A stretch of DNA of 64,000 nt from Streptosporangium amethystogenes. Its GTDB lineage: Bacteria > Actinomycetota > Actinomycetes > Streptosporangiales > Streptosporangiaceae. A program made the position numbers and the translations under genes. Within the stretch, counting starts at the first letter, position 1. Each line of letters starts with the position of its first letter. Location: contig NZ_JOEQ01000004.1 in assembly GCF_000721075.1 (NCBI RefSeq), forward strand, positions 372,001-436,000, read 5' to 3'. The notes below the pieces were generated by a model. That model was given only the letters and a program-made list of their open reading frames with translations, was not told the origin of the DNA and made no database searches. Below, piece after piece: positions 15,374-23,931 of this stretch.

Positions 15374-17200
15374 CTACCTTCGCTCGCTCACCACCAGCGC
15401 GCTGCCACCGCCGCGCCGGGTCGGTTCCGCCACCGCCTGGAGCCTCCCGTTCCGCAGGAACTCGACGGCCGTGGCCGCGCCGATCTCGGGGTTCAGCACG
15501 AGGCTGTGCCCCTGGCGCGTGAGCTCGGCACCGTAGCGATCGATGAACGCCTGCTCGGCCTGAGTCTGGGCGGTGTTGCGCTGCGTGGCCCGGGGGGCGG
15601 CGAGCGCCTCGGGCAGCGACATGCCGAAGTCCCAACGGTTGAGGAGGATCTGCAGCACCGTGGTGATGATCGTCGAGCCGCCGGGGGACCCCAGCGCGAG
15701 CAGCGGCCGGTCATCGTTCAGGACGATCGTCGGTGCCATCGAGGAGCGGGGGCGCTTGCCCGGCGCGGGCAGGTTCGGGTCGCCGGGGGCGGGGCCGAAG
15801 GTGAAGTCGGTCAGCTCGTTGTTGAGCAGGAAGCCCCTGCCGGGGACGACGATGCCGTTGCCGCCGGTCGACTCGATGGTGATGTTGTAGGCGACCACGT
15901 TGCCCCACCGGTCCGCGACCACCAGGTGCGTGGTCTCCGGCCCCTCCGCGGCCGTCTCGGTGGCCTCCGCGGACGGCGCCGCCTGGCACGGCCCGTACAT
16001 CCCGTCGGGGTCGCCGGGCGCGGCCGGGTGTGGCATCGCCCGCTCGCCGATCAGGCAGGCGCGCTCCTTGGCGAACCCGTCGGAGAGTAGTTCCTTCAGC
16101 GGGACGCCGGGGATGTCCCCGACGTACTTGCCCCGGTCGGCGAAGGCGAGCCTGGACGCCTCCAGGTACTCGTGCTCGCCGACCTCGGGCAGGACCTCAA
16201 GGATGTTGAGCGCCTCGCCGACCGTCGAGCCTCCCGAGGACGGCGGCGCCATGCCGTAAACGTCCATGCCCTTGTAGGTCATCTTGGTGGGCGGCCGTTC
16301 GAGCGCCCGGTACGCCTTCAGGTCGGACAGCTCCATCAGCCCCGGCCGCACGTTACGGGTGGCTCCGGGGGTGACCGGCGGCTTCTTGACCGTGGCCACG
16401 ACCTCGGCGCCGAGGGCACCGCCGTACAGCCACTCCCCGCCCAGCCTGCCGAGCCTGCGGTAGGTGTCGGCCAGTTCGGGGTTGCGGAAGGTGGAGCCGA
16501 CCGGCGGCGGGGCACCGCCCGGCAGGTAGAGCTTGGCCGTGGAGGTGAAGTCCTTGAAGCGGGCGGCGTTGGCCGCGGTCTGGTCGTAGAAGGTCTGGTC
16601 GACCTTGAATCCCCTGGTGGCGACGTCGATCGCGGGTCTCAGCGCCTGGCGCAGCGAGAGCGTGCCGAACCTGCGCAGCGCCAGCTCCCACTGGGCCACG
16701 CTGCCGGGCACCCCCGCCGAAAGCCCGCTGGTCACCGCGTCGTCGAACGGGATGCCCTCCAGGGAGGCAGGGCCCATCGCCTTCGGCGCGGCCTCCCGGC
16801 CGTCGATGGTGTGGATCTTCTTGCGGCGCGCGTCGTAGTAGACGATGAACCCTCCGCCGGCCAGTCCCGCCGAGTAGGGCTCGGTCACGCCCAGGGTGGC
16901 GGCCGCGGCGACCGCGGCGTCCATGGCGTTGCCGCCCTCGCGCAACACGCCCAGCGCGGCCTTGCTGGCGTCGAGGTCGACGGTCGAGACCGCGCCACCG
17001 GACCCCTCCGCGACGGGTTTCTTCTCCGCCTGCGACACCGGTGGAGACACCGCGGACGGGGACAGCGCGGATGGGGACAGCGCGGATGGGGACAGCGCGG
17101 ATGGGGACAGCGCGGGCGGAGACGCCAGCGCGGGCTGGACAAGCAGTAAGGAACTTCCCACCAGGATCCCCGCCAGGGGGGTGATGCGACGACTGATCAT
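15374..17200 (-). CDS. ggt: Gamma-glutamyltransferase, exported
   Basis: 608 residues. A signal peptide (ISRRITPLAGILVGSSLLL, then ALA) precedes a repeated Ser-Ala-Leu-Ser-Pro linker. The mature chain shows the family landmarks: GGNAMDAAVAAAATLGVTEP, GGGFIVYYD, REAAP, and the autoprocessing/catalytic Thr423 in ETTHLVVADRWGN, followed by NNELTDF and the oxyanion region GSPGGSTIITTVLQ. The enzyme is made as one chain and cuts itself into two subunits; outside the membrane it hydrolyses or transfers the gamma-glutamyl group of glutathione-like peptides. A 59-bp piece of this gene is found between the monooxygenase copies. Confidence 0.95.
   Translation of the reverse strand: MISRRITPLAGILVGSSLLLVQPALASPPALSPSALSPSALSPSALSPSAVSPPVSQAEKKPVAEGSGGAVSTVDLDASKAALGVLREGGNAMDAAVAAAATLGVTEPYSAGLAGGGFIVYYDARRKKIHTIDGREAAPKAMGPASLEGIPFDDAVTSGLSAGVPGSVAQWELALRRFGTLSLRQALRPAIDVATRGFKVDQTFYDQTAANAARFKDFTSTAKLYLPGGAPPPVGSTFRNPELADTYRRLGRLGGEWLYGGALGAEVVATVKKPPVTPGATRNVRPGLMELSDLKAYRALERPPTKMTYKGMDVYGMAPPSSGGSTVGEALNILEVLPEVGEHEYLEASRLAFADRGKYVGDIPGVPLKELLSDGFAKERACLIGERAMPHPAAPGDPDGMYGPCQAAPSAEATETAAEGPETTHLVVADRWGNVVAYNITIESTGGNGIVVPGRGFLLNNELTDFTFGPAPGDPNLPAPGKRPRSSMAPTIVLNDDRPLLALGSPGGSTIITTVLQILLNRWDFGMSLPEALAAPRATQRNTAQTQAEQAFIDRYGAELTRQGHSLVLNPEIGAATAVEFLRNGRLQAVAEPTRRGGGSALVVSERR
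17046..17120 (-). repeat. 15-bp tandem repeat in the ggt signal-peptide/linker region
   Basis: Five 15-bp units, the central three identical (GACAGCGCGGATGGG on the plus strand), encode the repeated SALSP pentapeptide just after the signal-peptide cleavage region. The unit keeps the frame, so copy-number change would only lengthen or shorten the linker. Confidence 0.85.
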
Positions 17201-17322
17201 GAAGACCTCCCGCAGACAGCTTGACTCAGCCGGTGACCCTTGTCAGCCCCTTCCCTCCCCCGAAGGGTGTAGTGCCACATACATCACTGAAGGGACGCAA
17301 ACGCTGCGAAAGCGCACGTAAA

Positions 17323-18459
17323 GTGCTGAGCGTGCGTGCCAAACCCCGCTGGATCGACCTCCTCCTCCCGCTGTTCGTGGGGGCCCTCCAGGTCGTGGGC
17401 ACCCACACCGTGCAGTGGTGGCAGATCCACGACACCGGCATGCTCCGCGTCCCGCTCGGTCCGCTGGGCTACGCGCTGCTGCTGGCCGGACCGCTGGCGC
17501 TGACCGTCCGGCATCGCCACCCGGCGATCAGCGTGATCGTCTCGGTGGGCGCGACCCTGCTCTTCGTCGGCCTGGGCCACGCCTACGGCCCGGTCTTCCT
17601 CAGCCCGATCATCGCGTTCCACACCGCCGTGGTCGGCGGCCACCGGCGGGTGGCATGGCCGCTGTGGGGCCTGGCCTACGTGTTCTTCGCGGTCTACCTG
17701 TCCTGGTTCGCCCCCGCCCGCTCTCCCGGCTGGTTCCACAACCTCGCGATGGCCGCGCTGATGGGCCTGGTGCTGGTGGTGGCGGAGTTCTCCCGGGCCA
17801 GGAACGAGCGGCAGGCCGAGCACAAGCGGGTGGAGCGGGAGGAGGTGCGGCGGCAGGCCAGCGAGGAGCGGCTGACCATGGCGCAGGAGTTGCACGACGT
17901 ACTCGCGCACAACATCTCCCTCATCCACGTCCAGGCCTCCACCGCGCTGCACCTCATCGAGGACCACCCCGAGCAGGCGAAGACCGCGCTCACCACGATC
18001 AAACAGGCGTCCAAGGACGTGCTGACCGAGATGCGCTCGGTGCTCAACGTGCTCCGCGACGGTGCGCCCCGCTCCCCGACCGCCGGCCTGGACCGGCTCG
18101 ACGAACTCATCGAACGCAGCGGGCTGCGGGTCGTCAAGAACGTCACCGGCGAGGTCAGGCCGCTGCCTCCCGGGGTCGACCGGGCCGGTTACCGCATCGT
18201 CCAGGAGGCCCTGACCAACGTCACCAGGCATGCCCCGGGCGCCTCGGTCACGGTCGCCCTCGACTACGGCCCCCGCACGCTGACCCTTCGGGTCACCGAC
18301 TCGGGCGGCAACGCCCCCGGAGAGAGCCTCGGCAGCGGCAACGGCGTCCCCGGCATGCGGGAACGGGCCTCGGCCCTCGGGGGAACGCTGACCGCCGCAC
18401 ACCATGGAAGGGGCTTCCGCGTCGAGGCCCGGCTGCCGATCCCGGAGGAGTCCGAATGA
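17323..18459 (+). CDS. NarL-type sensor histidine kinase
   Basis: 378 residues from GTG at 17323; a GTG at 17332 is also possible and neither has a strong ribosome site. Four to six membrane helices fill the first about 160 residues with very short outer loops, so the sensor is membrane-embedded. The HisKA_3 dimerisation helix carries the phospho-His191 in AQELHDVLAHNISLI, and the ATPase domain shows RIVQEALTNVTRHAPGA (N box) and NGVPGMRERASALGG (G box). It overlaps the following response regulator by 4 nt, so the two form a classic pair. Stimulus unknown. Confidence 0.94.
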   Translation: MLSVRAKPRWIDLLLPLFVGALQVVGTHTVQWWQIHDTGMLRVPLGPLGYALLLAGPLALTVRHRHPAISVIVSVGATLLFVGLGHAYGPVFLSPIIAFHTAVVGGHRRVAWPLWGLAYVFFAVYLSWFAPARSPGWFHNLAMAALMGLVLVVAEFSRARNERQAEHKRVEREEVRRQASEERLTMAQELHDVLAHNISLIHVQASTALHLIEDHPEQAKTALTTIKQASKDVLTEMRSVLNVLRDGAPRSPTAGLDRLDELIERSGLRVVKNVTGEVRPLPPGVDRAGYRIVQEALTNVTRHAPGASVTVALDYGPRTLTLRVTDSGGNAPGESLGSGNGVPGMRERASALGGTLTAAHHGRGFRVEARLPIPEESE

Positions 18460-19103
18460 TCAAGATTGTCCTCGCCGATGACCAGGCCCTCGTCAGGGCG
18501 GGGTTCCGGGCCCTGCTGGACGCGCAACCGGGGATGACCGTGGTGGCCGAGGCCGGCGACGGGTCCCAGGCCCTGCGGCTGGCCGCCGAGCACCAGCCGG
18601 ACGTGGTCCTGATGGACATCCGCATGCCCGGCATGGACGGGCTGACCGCCACCAGGAAGATGCCTCCCGGGCCGAAGATCATCATCTTGACCACCTTCGA
18701 GCTCGACGAGTACGTCTTCGAGGCCCTCCGCAACGGCGCCAGCGGCTTCCTGGTCAAGGACACCGAACCGGCCGAGCTCATCCAGGCCGTCCGGGTGGTG
18801 GCCGGAGGCGACGCGTTGCTCTCCCCCGGCGTGACCCGCCGCCTGATCGCCGAGTACGCCAGCCGCGCCAAGGAGCCGCACCGCAGTCGCGACCTCGACC
18901 TGCTCACCGACCGCGAGCGCGAGGTCCTCGCCCTGGTCGGCACCGGGATGACCAACGACGAGATCGCCGGCAAGCTCTTCATGAGCCCGGCCACCGCCAA
19001 GACCCACGTCAGCCGGACCATGATGAAACTCCACGCCCGCGACCGCGCCCAGCTCGTCGTCATCGCCTACGAATCCGGCCTTGTCCGCCCCGGCTGGGTC
19101 TGA
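18456..19103 (+). CDS. NarL/LuxR-type response regulator, partner of the upstream kinase
   Basis: 215 residues; ATG at 18456 shares ATGA with the kinase stop and has GGAGGAG in front. Receiver domain with LADDQ, phospho-acceptor Asp54 in VLMDIRMPGMDG, Thr in ILTTFE and Lys in FLVKD. The C-terminal LuxR helix-turn-helix reads LTDREREVLALVGTGMTNDEIAGKL in two overlapping motifs with SPATAKTHVSR as recognition helix. It should be phosphorylated by the kinase and act as a transcription factor; targets cannot be deduced. Confidence 0.95.
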   Translation: MIKIVLADDQALVRAGFRALLDAQPGMTVVAEAGDGSQALRLAAEHQPDVVLMDIRMPGMDGLTATRKMPPGPKIIILTTFELDEYVFEALRNGASGFLVKDTEPAELIQAVRVVAGGDALLSPGVTRRLIAEYASRAKEPHRSRDLDLLTDREREVLALVGTGMTNDEIAGKLFMSPATAKTHVSRTMMKLHARDRAQLVVIAYESGLVRPGWV

Positions 19104-19188
19104 CCCTCACGCTTTCTCACTGGAATTCCACGCTTCACCCCCCTCACCCTGGAAAACTCAGCGTGTCCACAACAGCACGGAGGGGCAT

Positions 19189-19824
19189 ATGGGCATGGAA
19201 ACAGGACTACGACGGCGCCACGCGGATCTGTGTCCCTCACCCGAGACCGCGCCCCGACGCCTGCCGCACACACCGCGCGAGCTCTTCGACGCGCTTCCCT
19301 CCCTTCCGGGGTTACGGGCCGAGGTGATCGACGGGAGGTTGGTGGTGAGCCCACTGGGGACCCCCGAATACGCCCGAGCTGCGATGCTCCTTTCCCTACG
19401 ACTCCACCCACTGATCACGGATGGCGATCTGGAGGCGTACACGAGCAACGTCGCGGTCTGCATCGACGGGTCCTATGACCCAGTTGTTCCCGATTTCGTG
19501 CTGGCCCGGGTCGACTGCCCGCGCTGGGGCACCCGCGAGCTGCTCTCCTCCGGCCTGCTCATGGTGGCCGAGATCGTGTCGCCGGGAAGCGTCACCGACG
19601 ACCGCGACCGCAAGCCCGACATCTACGCCTCCGGCGGCGTCCCGGTGATGCTCCTCATCGACCCCGTGGCCGCCCCCGCCACCGTGACGGTCCTCAGCGA
19701 CCCCAAGGAGGGGGCGTACCGGACCTCCACCCGGGTCGAGATGGGCTCGCACCTGCACATCCCGGAACCGGTCGACTTCACCCTCGACACGTCGATCTTC
19801 GCGACCCCCCAGGGCACAACGTGA
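19189..19824 (+). CDS. Uma2 family (DUF820) PD-(D/E)XK nuclease-fold protein
   Basis: 211 residues from ATG at 19189, preceded by GGAGGGG. The Uma2 landmarks are readable: ELFDALPSLPGLRAEVIDGRL, SPLGTPEYARA, VVPDFVLAR with the conserved Asp, and VAEIVSPGSVTDDRDRKPDIY containing the Glu and Lys of the nuclease fold, followed by YASGGVPVMLLID. The family is abundant in actinobacteria and cyanobacteria and its function is poorly known; nuclease activity is predicted from the fold. It stands alone after the two-component pair. Confidence 0.85.
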   Translation: MGMETGLRRRHADLCPSPETAPRRLPHTPRELFDALPSLPGLRAEVIDGRLVVSPLGTPEYARAAMLLSLRLHPLITDGDLEAYTSNVAVCIDGSYDPVVPDFVLARVDCPRWGTRELLSSGLLMVAEIVSPGSVTDDRDRKPDIYASGGVPVMLLIDPVAAPATVTVLSDPKEGAYRTSTRVEMGSHLHIPEPVDFTLDTSIFATPQGTT

Positions 19825-19986
19825 CGGACGGCAGGGAACGACCCGGGGGTCGCGTCCCCGGTGGCAGGAACCGGGACGTCCGGTAAGGGCGGCATGAGCG
19901 CTGGGTAAGGAAATGTCACTGTCGGTTGACCTCCGGCGGGATTAGGTTGGCTCCGTGGGGATCTGGAGTGGCACCGGAGATGTCCG

Positions 19987-21174
19987 CTGAGCGCGGGGGC
20001 GGCCACGCTGTTCGCCGGAGGGCTCGCCGCGGGACTGGTGGCGGGCACCACCTCGTGCGCGGCCGTGCAGGGTGGCCTGCTCACCGGACTCTCCTCGGGT
20101 GGCCGATCGGCCTGCTCAGGCGGGCACGGCGCCCCCGCCCCGGGGCTGTCGAACCCGGCGGCCGTCGCGCTCTTCCTCCTCGGACGCTCCGGCTCCCACC
20201 TGGCGGCCGGTGTCCTGCTCGGGCTGGTGGGATCCGCCGTACAGCTGGGACCTCAGATCAGGGCCGCGCTGCTCGTCGTGGCCGGGATCGCGGTCATGAT
20301 CTTCGGGCTCCGCGCGTTCGGCCGCGAGCCCGAACCGCGGGGGCACGAGTGCGGACAGGATCAGGAAAGCGGCGAACCGAACGGTGAGCACGGACCCGGC
20401 GAGACCACGGACGGGCGCGCCTCCCGACGCGGCGCCTTCTCCCCGCGCGACAACGCCTCCCGGCACGGCACCACCCTCCGGCACGACACTGTCTCCCAGC
20501 GCGGCGCCGTCTCCCGGCTCACCGCTCCCACGCCCCGGGCGGTGGCGCTGGGCGCGGCGACGGTCCTGCTGCCGTGCGGGGTGACGCTCAGCGTCGAGAT
20601 GGTGGCGGTCTCCAGCGGATCGGCACTGGGCGGGGCCGCGGTGATGGCGGGGTTCGTGGCCGGGACGGCACCGGCGTTCGCGCTGCTCGGACTCCTCCTG
20701 CGGCGGGCCGCCACCACCAGGCTGGCGGCGCTGGCGGGGGTCGTCGCGCTGGCGGCTGGCCTGTGGACCGTCTCCTCGGGGCTGCGCCTGGGAGGCTGGC
20801 TGCCCGGATCCGGCGGCCCGGCACTGGCGGCGGGCCACCCCGCACCGGCGACGGACGACCCGGCGACGGCAGGCGGCCGGAGGGGGCGAACGGCGGCCGA
20901 TCCGGCGGGAGCGGCCACGCGTGGCGGCGTGCAGCGGATCGAGATCTGGGCCACCCGCGGCGGCTACCGTCCCGGCGTGGTGACCGCTCGCGCGGGAGTG
21001 CCCACCGAACTCGTCTTCCACCTCGAAGGCGACCCCGGCTGTCCCCGGACCCTCACCATCGCCGGCCGCGACGTGGCGCTCCCCGCCACCGTGCGGCTCG
21101 GCGCGCGGGACGCGGGTTCCCTGCGTTACAGCTGCTCGATGGGAATGTATCCGGGGTTCGTGAACTTCGTCTGA
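19987..21174 (+). CDS. TauE/SafE-like (cytochrome-biogenesis-type) membrane protein fused to a cupredoxin-like domain
   Basis: The frame opens upstream of the first membrane helix but has no ATG, GTG or TTG before GTG 20038, which would cut the helix. A CTG at 19987 with GGAG 7 nt upstream gives (M)SAGAATLFAGGLAAGLVAG and is proposed as the start (395 aa). Two halves each carry a Cys motif at a helix start (GTTSCAAVQGGLL, VLLPCGVTLSVEM), typical of the DsbD/UreH/SafE superfamily, with a long charged insert between them. The last about 85 residues form a cupredoxin-like fold with the metal-site signature YSCSMGMYPGF. Copper or redox transport is a reasonable guess. Confidence 0.72.
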   Translation: MSAGAATLFAGGLAAGLVAGTTSCAAVQGGLLTGLSSGGRSACSGGHGAPAPGLSNPAAVALFLLGRSGSHLAAGVLLGLVGSAVQLGPQIRAALLVVAGIAVMIFGLRAFGREPEPRGHECGQDQESGEPNGEHGPGETTDGRASRRGAFSPRDNASRHGTTLRHDTVSQRGAVSRLTAPTPRAVALGAATVLLPCGVTLSVEMVAVSSGSALGGAAVMAGFVAGTAPAFALLGLLLRRAATTRLAALAGVVALAAGLWTVSSGLRLGGWLPGSGGPALAAGHPAPATDDPATAGGRRGRTAADPAGAATRGGVQRIEIWATRGGYRPGVVTARAGVPTELVFHLEGDPGCPRTLTIAGRDVALPATVRLGARDAGSLRYSCSMGMYPGFVNFV

Positions 21175-21273
21175 GCCGGACGCGAGACGGAACTCCGTGA
21201 TTACCCTCCGCGATCGACTGGTTACATGGGACCCTGTGATCTGTCGGCTGCGTGCCGTCGGCAAGGAGGGGAC

Positions 21274-22686
21274 ATGGGGTGGTGGCCTGACGACCCGGAG
21301 GCGAGCGCGGGGCTGATACCCACCCCCCGGAGCACTGAGCACGAGAACGACACGGACGGCGAGACGGAGCTGCTGCTCTCCGCGCACGGCGGTGACGTGC
21401 AGGCCGCTCATCTGCTCGGCCGCCACTTCGCGCAGCGGGGTGACCGCTCGGCGGCGCGGCACTGGTGGGAGCGCGCGGCGGCCGCGGGCAACCTCGACAG
21501 CGCCTACAACCTGGGCGTCTGGCACGAGAAACACGGCACCCCCGGGGAGGCCGCGAGGTGGTACGAGCTGGCGGCCGTCGCCGGCGACGTCGAGGCCGCG
21601 GTGAACCTGGCGGCGCTCCTGCTCGACCAGCACGGCGACGTCCCGGCCGCCCGGCGGTGGTACGAGACGGCGGCCAGGGCGGGCTCCCGCGCCGCTGCCA
21701 GGAGGCTCGCGCTGCTCTGCGAAGACGCCGGCGAGACGAAGGCCGCCGGGGAGTGGCACCGCAGTGCCGCACTGGACGGCGATCTGGCCTCGGCCCACGA
21801 CCTGGGGTTCCTCGGCTACGCCGCCGGCGAGGACGACGAGACGCTGCGCTGGTGGGAGCTGGCCGCCCGGGGCGGTCACGCCGACGCGGCCTACCACCTC
21901 GGCCTTTTCCTGCAGGCCAACCGCGATCCGGAGGGGGCGGAGGCGTTCTACCGGCTGGCCGCCAGGAACGAGCACCCCGGAGCCGCGTCCCAGCTCGGCG
22001 GGATCGCGCTCTCCCTCGGCGACCTGCGCACCGCTCGCGCCTGGTTCGAGCGGGCCGCCTGCACCGGCAGGATCGACGACCAGCGGACCGCGGGGTTCGT
22101 GTGCGTGGAGATGAGCGACGCGCGAGGGGCCAGCCACTGGTTCAGCCGGGCCGCGGCGGGTGGCGATCCGGAGGCCGCTTTCAATTTCGGTCTGCTGCTC
22201 ATCGCCGAGCACAGCGACCTGCGAGGCGGGCAGCACTGGTTCCGTCAGGCGGCACAGGCCGGGCACCACAGGGCCGCCGTCGAACTGGCCGCGCTGCTGT
22301 CGGCCGCGGGTTTCTCCCGCGAGGCGGAGCGGTGGCTCGCCGATCCGCCGTCCCCGCTCTGGGATCGGAGCACCGAACCCGAGCTCGTCGCCCGTGCCGA
22401 GCTGGCCGCGGCCGCCGTGGCCCGGCGGGGCGGCACCCCACTGAGGGTCGGCGACCTGACCGAGCTCCTCGGCACCTGGGATCTCGTCACCCGGCCACTG
22501 CGCGACCACACGGACGTCACGGCCTGGCTGACCGAACGGAGCGGGCTGCCACCGGACGCGATCGAGCACCTGGCGTCCATCCGGGCCACGCTGCTCCGCC
22601 CCGGCGGAGCAGCGTGGCCGGCCCCGGCGGAGGTCGAGCAGGCCCTGGTCACCGCCCGTGCCCTGCGCTCCGGCTGGTCCCCGTGA
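21274..22686 (+). CDS. Sel1/TPR-repeat protein
   Basis: 470 residues from ATG at 21274 with AAGGAGGGG in front. About ten Sel1-like repeats of 34-37 residues run from residue 40 to 360; each shows the pattern A..LG........A..W...AA..G, for example [19 protein letters not shown] and [19 protein letters not shown]. The C-terminal about 110 residues are different ([20 protein letters not shown]) and unassigned. There is no signal peptide or membrane helix, so it is probably a cytoplasmic protein-protein scaffold. Partners unknown. Confidence 0.85.
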   Translation: MGWWPDDPEASAGLIPTPRSTEHENDTDGETELLLSAHGGDVQAAHLLGRHFAQRGDRSAARHWWERAAAAGNLDSAYNLGVWHEKHGTPGEAARWYELAAVAGDVEAAVNLAALLLDQHGDVPAARRWYETAARAGSRAAARRLALLCEDAGETKAAGEWHRSAALDGDLASAHDLGFLGYAAGEDDETLRWWELAARGGHADAAYHLGLFLQANRDPEGAEAFYRLAARNEHPGAASQLGGIALSLGDLRTARAWFERAACTGRIDDQRTAGFVCVEMSDARGASHWFSRAAAGGDPEAAFNFGLLLIAEHSDLRGGQHWFRQAAQAGHHRAAVELAALLSAAGFSREAERWLADPPSPLWDRSTEPELVARAELAAAAVARRGGTPLRVGDLTELLGTWDLVTRPLRDHTDVTAWLTERSGLPPDAIEHLASIRATLLRPGGAAWPAPAEVEQALVTARALRSGWSP

Positions 22687-22707
22687 CCGATGCGGAGACC
22701 GATACGA

Positions 22708-22744
22708 CACGGCCCGCGCCCCACCGGGTGGGACGCGGGCCGTG
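22708..22744. terminator. Bidirectional terminator between the Sel1 gene and ald
   Basis: CACGGCCCGCG and CGCGGGCCGTG plus an inner CCCAC/GTGGG form a long hairpin with a 3-nt loop, in the 69-bp gap between convergent stops. Confidence 0.7.
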
Positions 22745-22755
22745 CGGCACCCGGC

Positions 22756-23871
22756 TCAGGCGGCGATGACCTCGGAGACCGGCACGTGGGGCAGGTCGAG
22801 GGCGATGGCGACCTGCTCGTTGGTGAGCCGCCCCGCGTGAGTGTTGAGGCCCAGCGCGAGGGGGGCGTCCTGCCTGAGCGCGTCCCTCCAGCCGAGGCCG
22901 GCCAGCTTGACCGCGTAGGGCAACGTGGCGTTGGTCAGCGCGTAGGTGGAGGTGTTGGCGACCGAGCCCGGCATGTTGGCCACGCAGTAGAAGACCGAGT
23001 CGTGGACCCGGTAGGTCGGCTCGGCGTGCGTGGTCGGCCGGGAGTCCTCGAAGCAGCCGCCCTGGTCGATGGCGATGTCGACGAGCACGGAGCCCGGCCT
23101 CATGGAGGAGACCAGCTCGTTGGAGACGAGGGTCGGGGCCTTGGCACCGGGGATCAGCACGGCCCCGATGACCAGGTCGGCCGCCAGGACCTCCTTCTCG
23201 ATCGCGTACGAGGTCGAGACGAGGGTCTTGAGACGGCCCTGGTAGATGGCGTCGACGAAGCGCAGGCGGTCGATGTTGAGGTCGAGGACCGTGACGTCCG
23301 CGCCCATGCCGACCGCGATCTGCGCGGCGTTGAGCCCGGCCACGCCGGCCCCGATGACGACGACCTTGGCGGGGGCCACGCCCGGCACGCCTCCGGGCAG
23401 CACGCCGCGCCCGCCGTTGAACCGCATCAGGTTGTAGGCGCCGACCTGCGGGGCCAGGCGGCCCGCGACCTCGGACATCGGGGCGAGCAGCGGCAGGGTG
23501 TTGCCGACCTGGACCGTCTCGTACGCGATGGCGGTGACCTGCCGCTCCAGCAGGGCCTCGGTGCACTCGCGACCGGCCGCGAGGTGCAGGTAGGTGAAGA
23601 GCACCTGGCCGGGGCGCATGCGGTGGTACTCCTCCGCGATGGGCTCCTTCACCTTGAGGATCATCTCCGCCTGACCCCACACCTCGTCGGCGGAATCAAG
23701 GATCTTGGCCCCGGCGGAGACGTACTCCTCGTCACCGAGGTGCGAGCCGACGCCCGCGCCGCGCTGGACGTAGACGTCGTGGCCGTGCCGGACAAGCTCG
23801 TACACACCTGCCGGGGTCGCGGCGACACGGTACTCGTGGTTCTTGACCTCGGCAGGTACGCCGATCCTCAT
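22756..23871 (-). CDS. ald: Alanine dehydrogenase
   Basis: 371 residues, the usual length. Landmarks: [17 protein letters not shown] at the N-terminus, substrate Lys75 (KVKEP), catalytic His96 (FTYLHLA), the NAD Rossmann motif [12 protein letters not shown], and [11 protein letters not shown]. The enzyme interconverts L-alanine and pyruvate + ammonium with NAD in the cytoplasm. AAAGGAACTCCC precedes the ATG. It lies 60 bp downstream of a class-III aminotransferase on the same strand; together they could pass an amino group from another donor to pyruvate and then release it as ammonium while regenerating pyruvate and NADH. Confidence 0.97.
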   Translation of the reverse strand: MRIGVPAEVKNHEYRVAATPAGVYELVRHGHDVYVQRGAGVGSHLGDEEYVSAGAKILDSADEVWGQAEMILKVKEPIAEEYHRMRPGQVLFTYLHLAAGRECTEALLERQVTAIAYETVQVGNTLPLLAPMSEVAGRLAPQVGAYNLMRFNGGRGVLPGGVPGVAPAKVVVIGAGVAGLNAAQIAVGMGADVTVLDLNIDRLRFVDAIYQGRLKTLVSTSYAIEKEVLAADLVIGAVLIPGAKAPTLVSNELVSSMRPGSVLVDIAIDQGGCFEDSRPTTHAEPTYRVHDSVFYCVANMPGSVANTSTYALTNATLPYAVKLAGLGWRDALRQDAPLALGLNTHAGRLTNEQVAIALDLPHVPVSEVIAA

Positions 23872-23931
23872 GGGAGTTCCTTTCGGGGTTTCGACGGGAT
23901 GTCACAGTGAACCTCGGCGAGCCGCGCGCGC

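Noticed and set aside
19189..19824. Uma2 protein as part of a toxin-antitoxin or defence module
   Set aside because: It is alone, with no antitoxin-sized partner or defence gene beside it.
20116..22710. Very long open frame on the minus strand opposite the TauE and Sel1 genes
   Set aside because: High GC produces long antisense frames; the sequence is low-complexity (Arg/Gly/Pro/Ala), has no family features, and crosses two well-supported genes.
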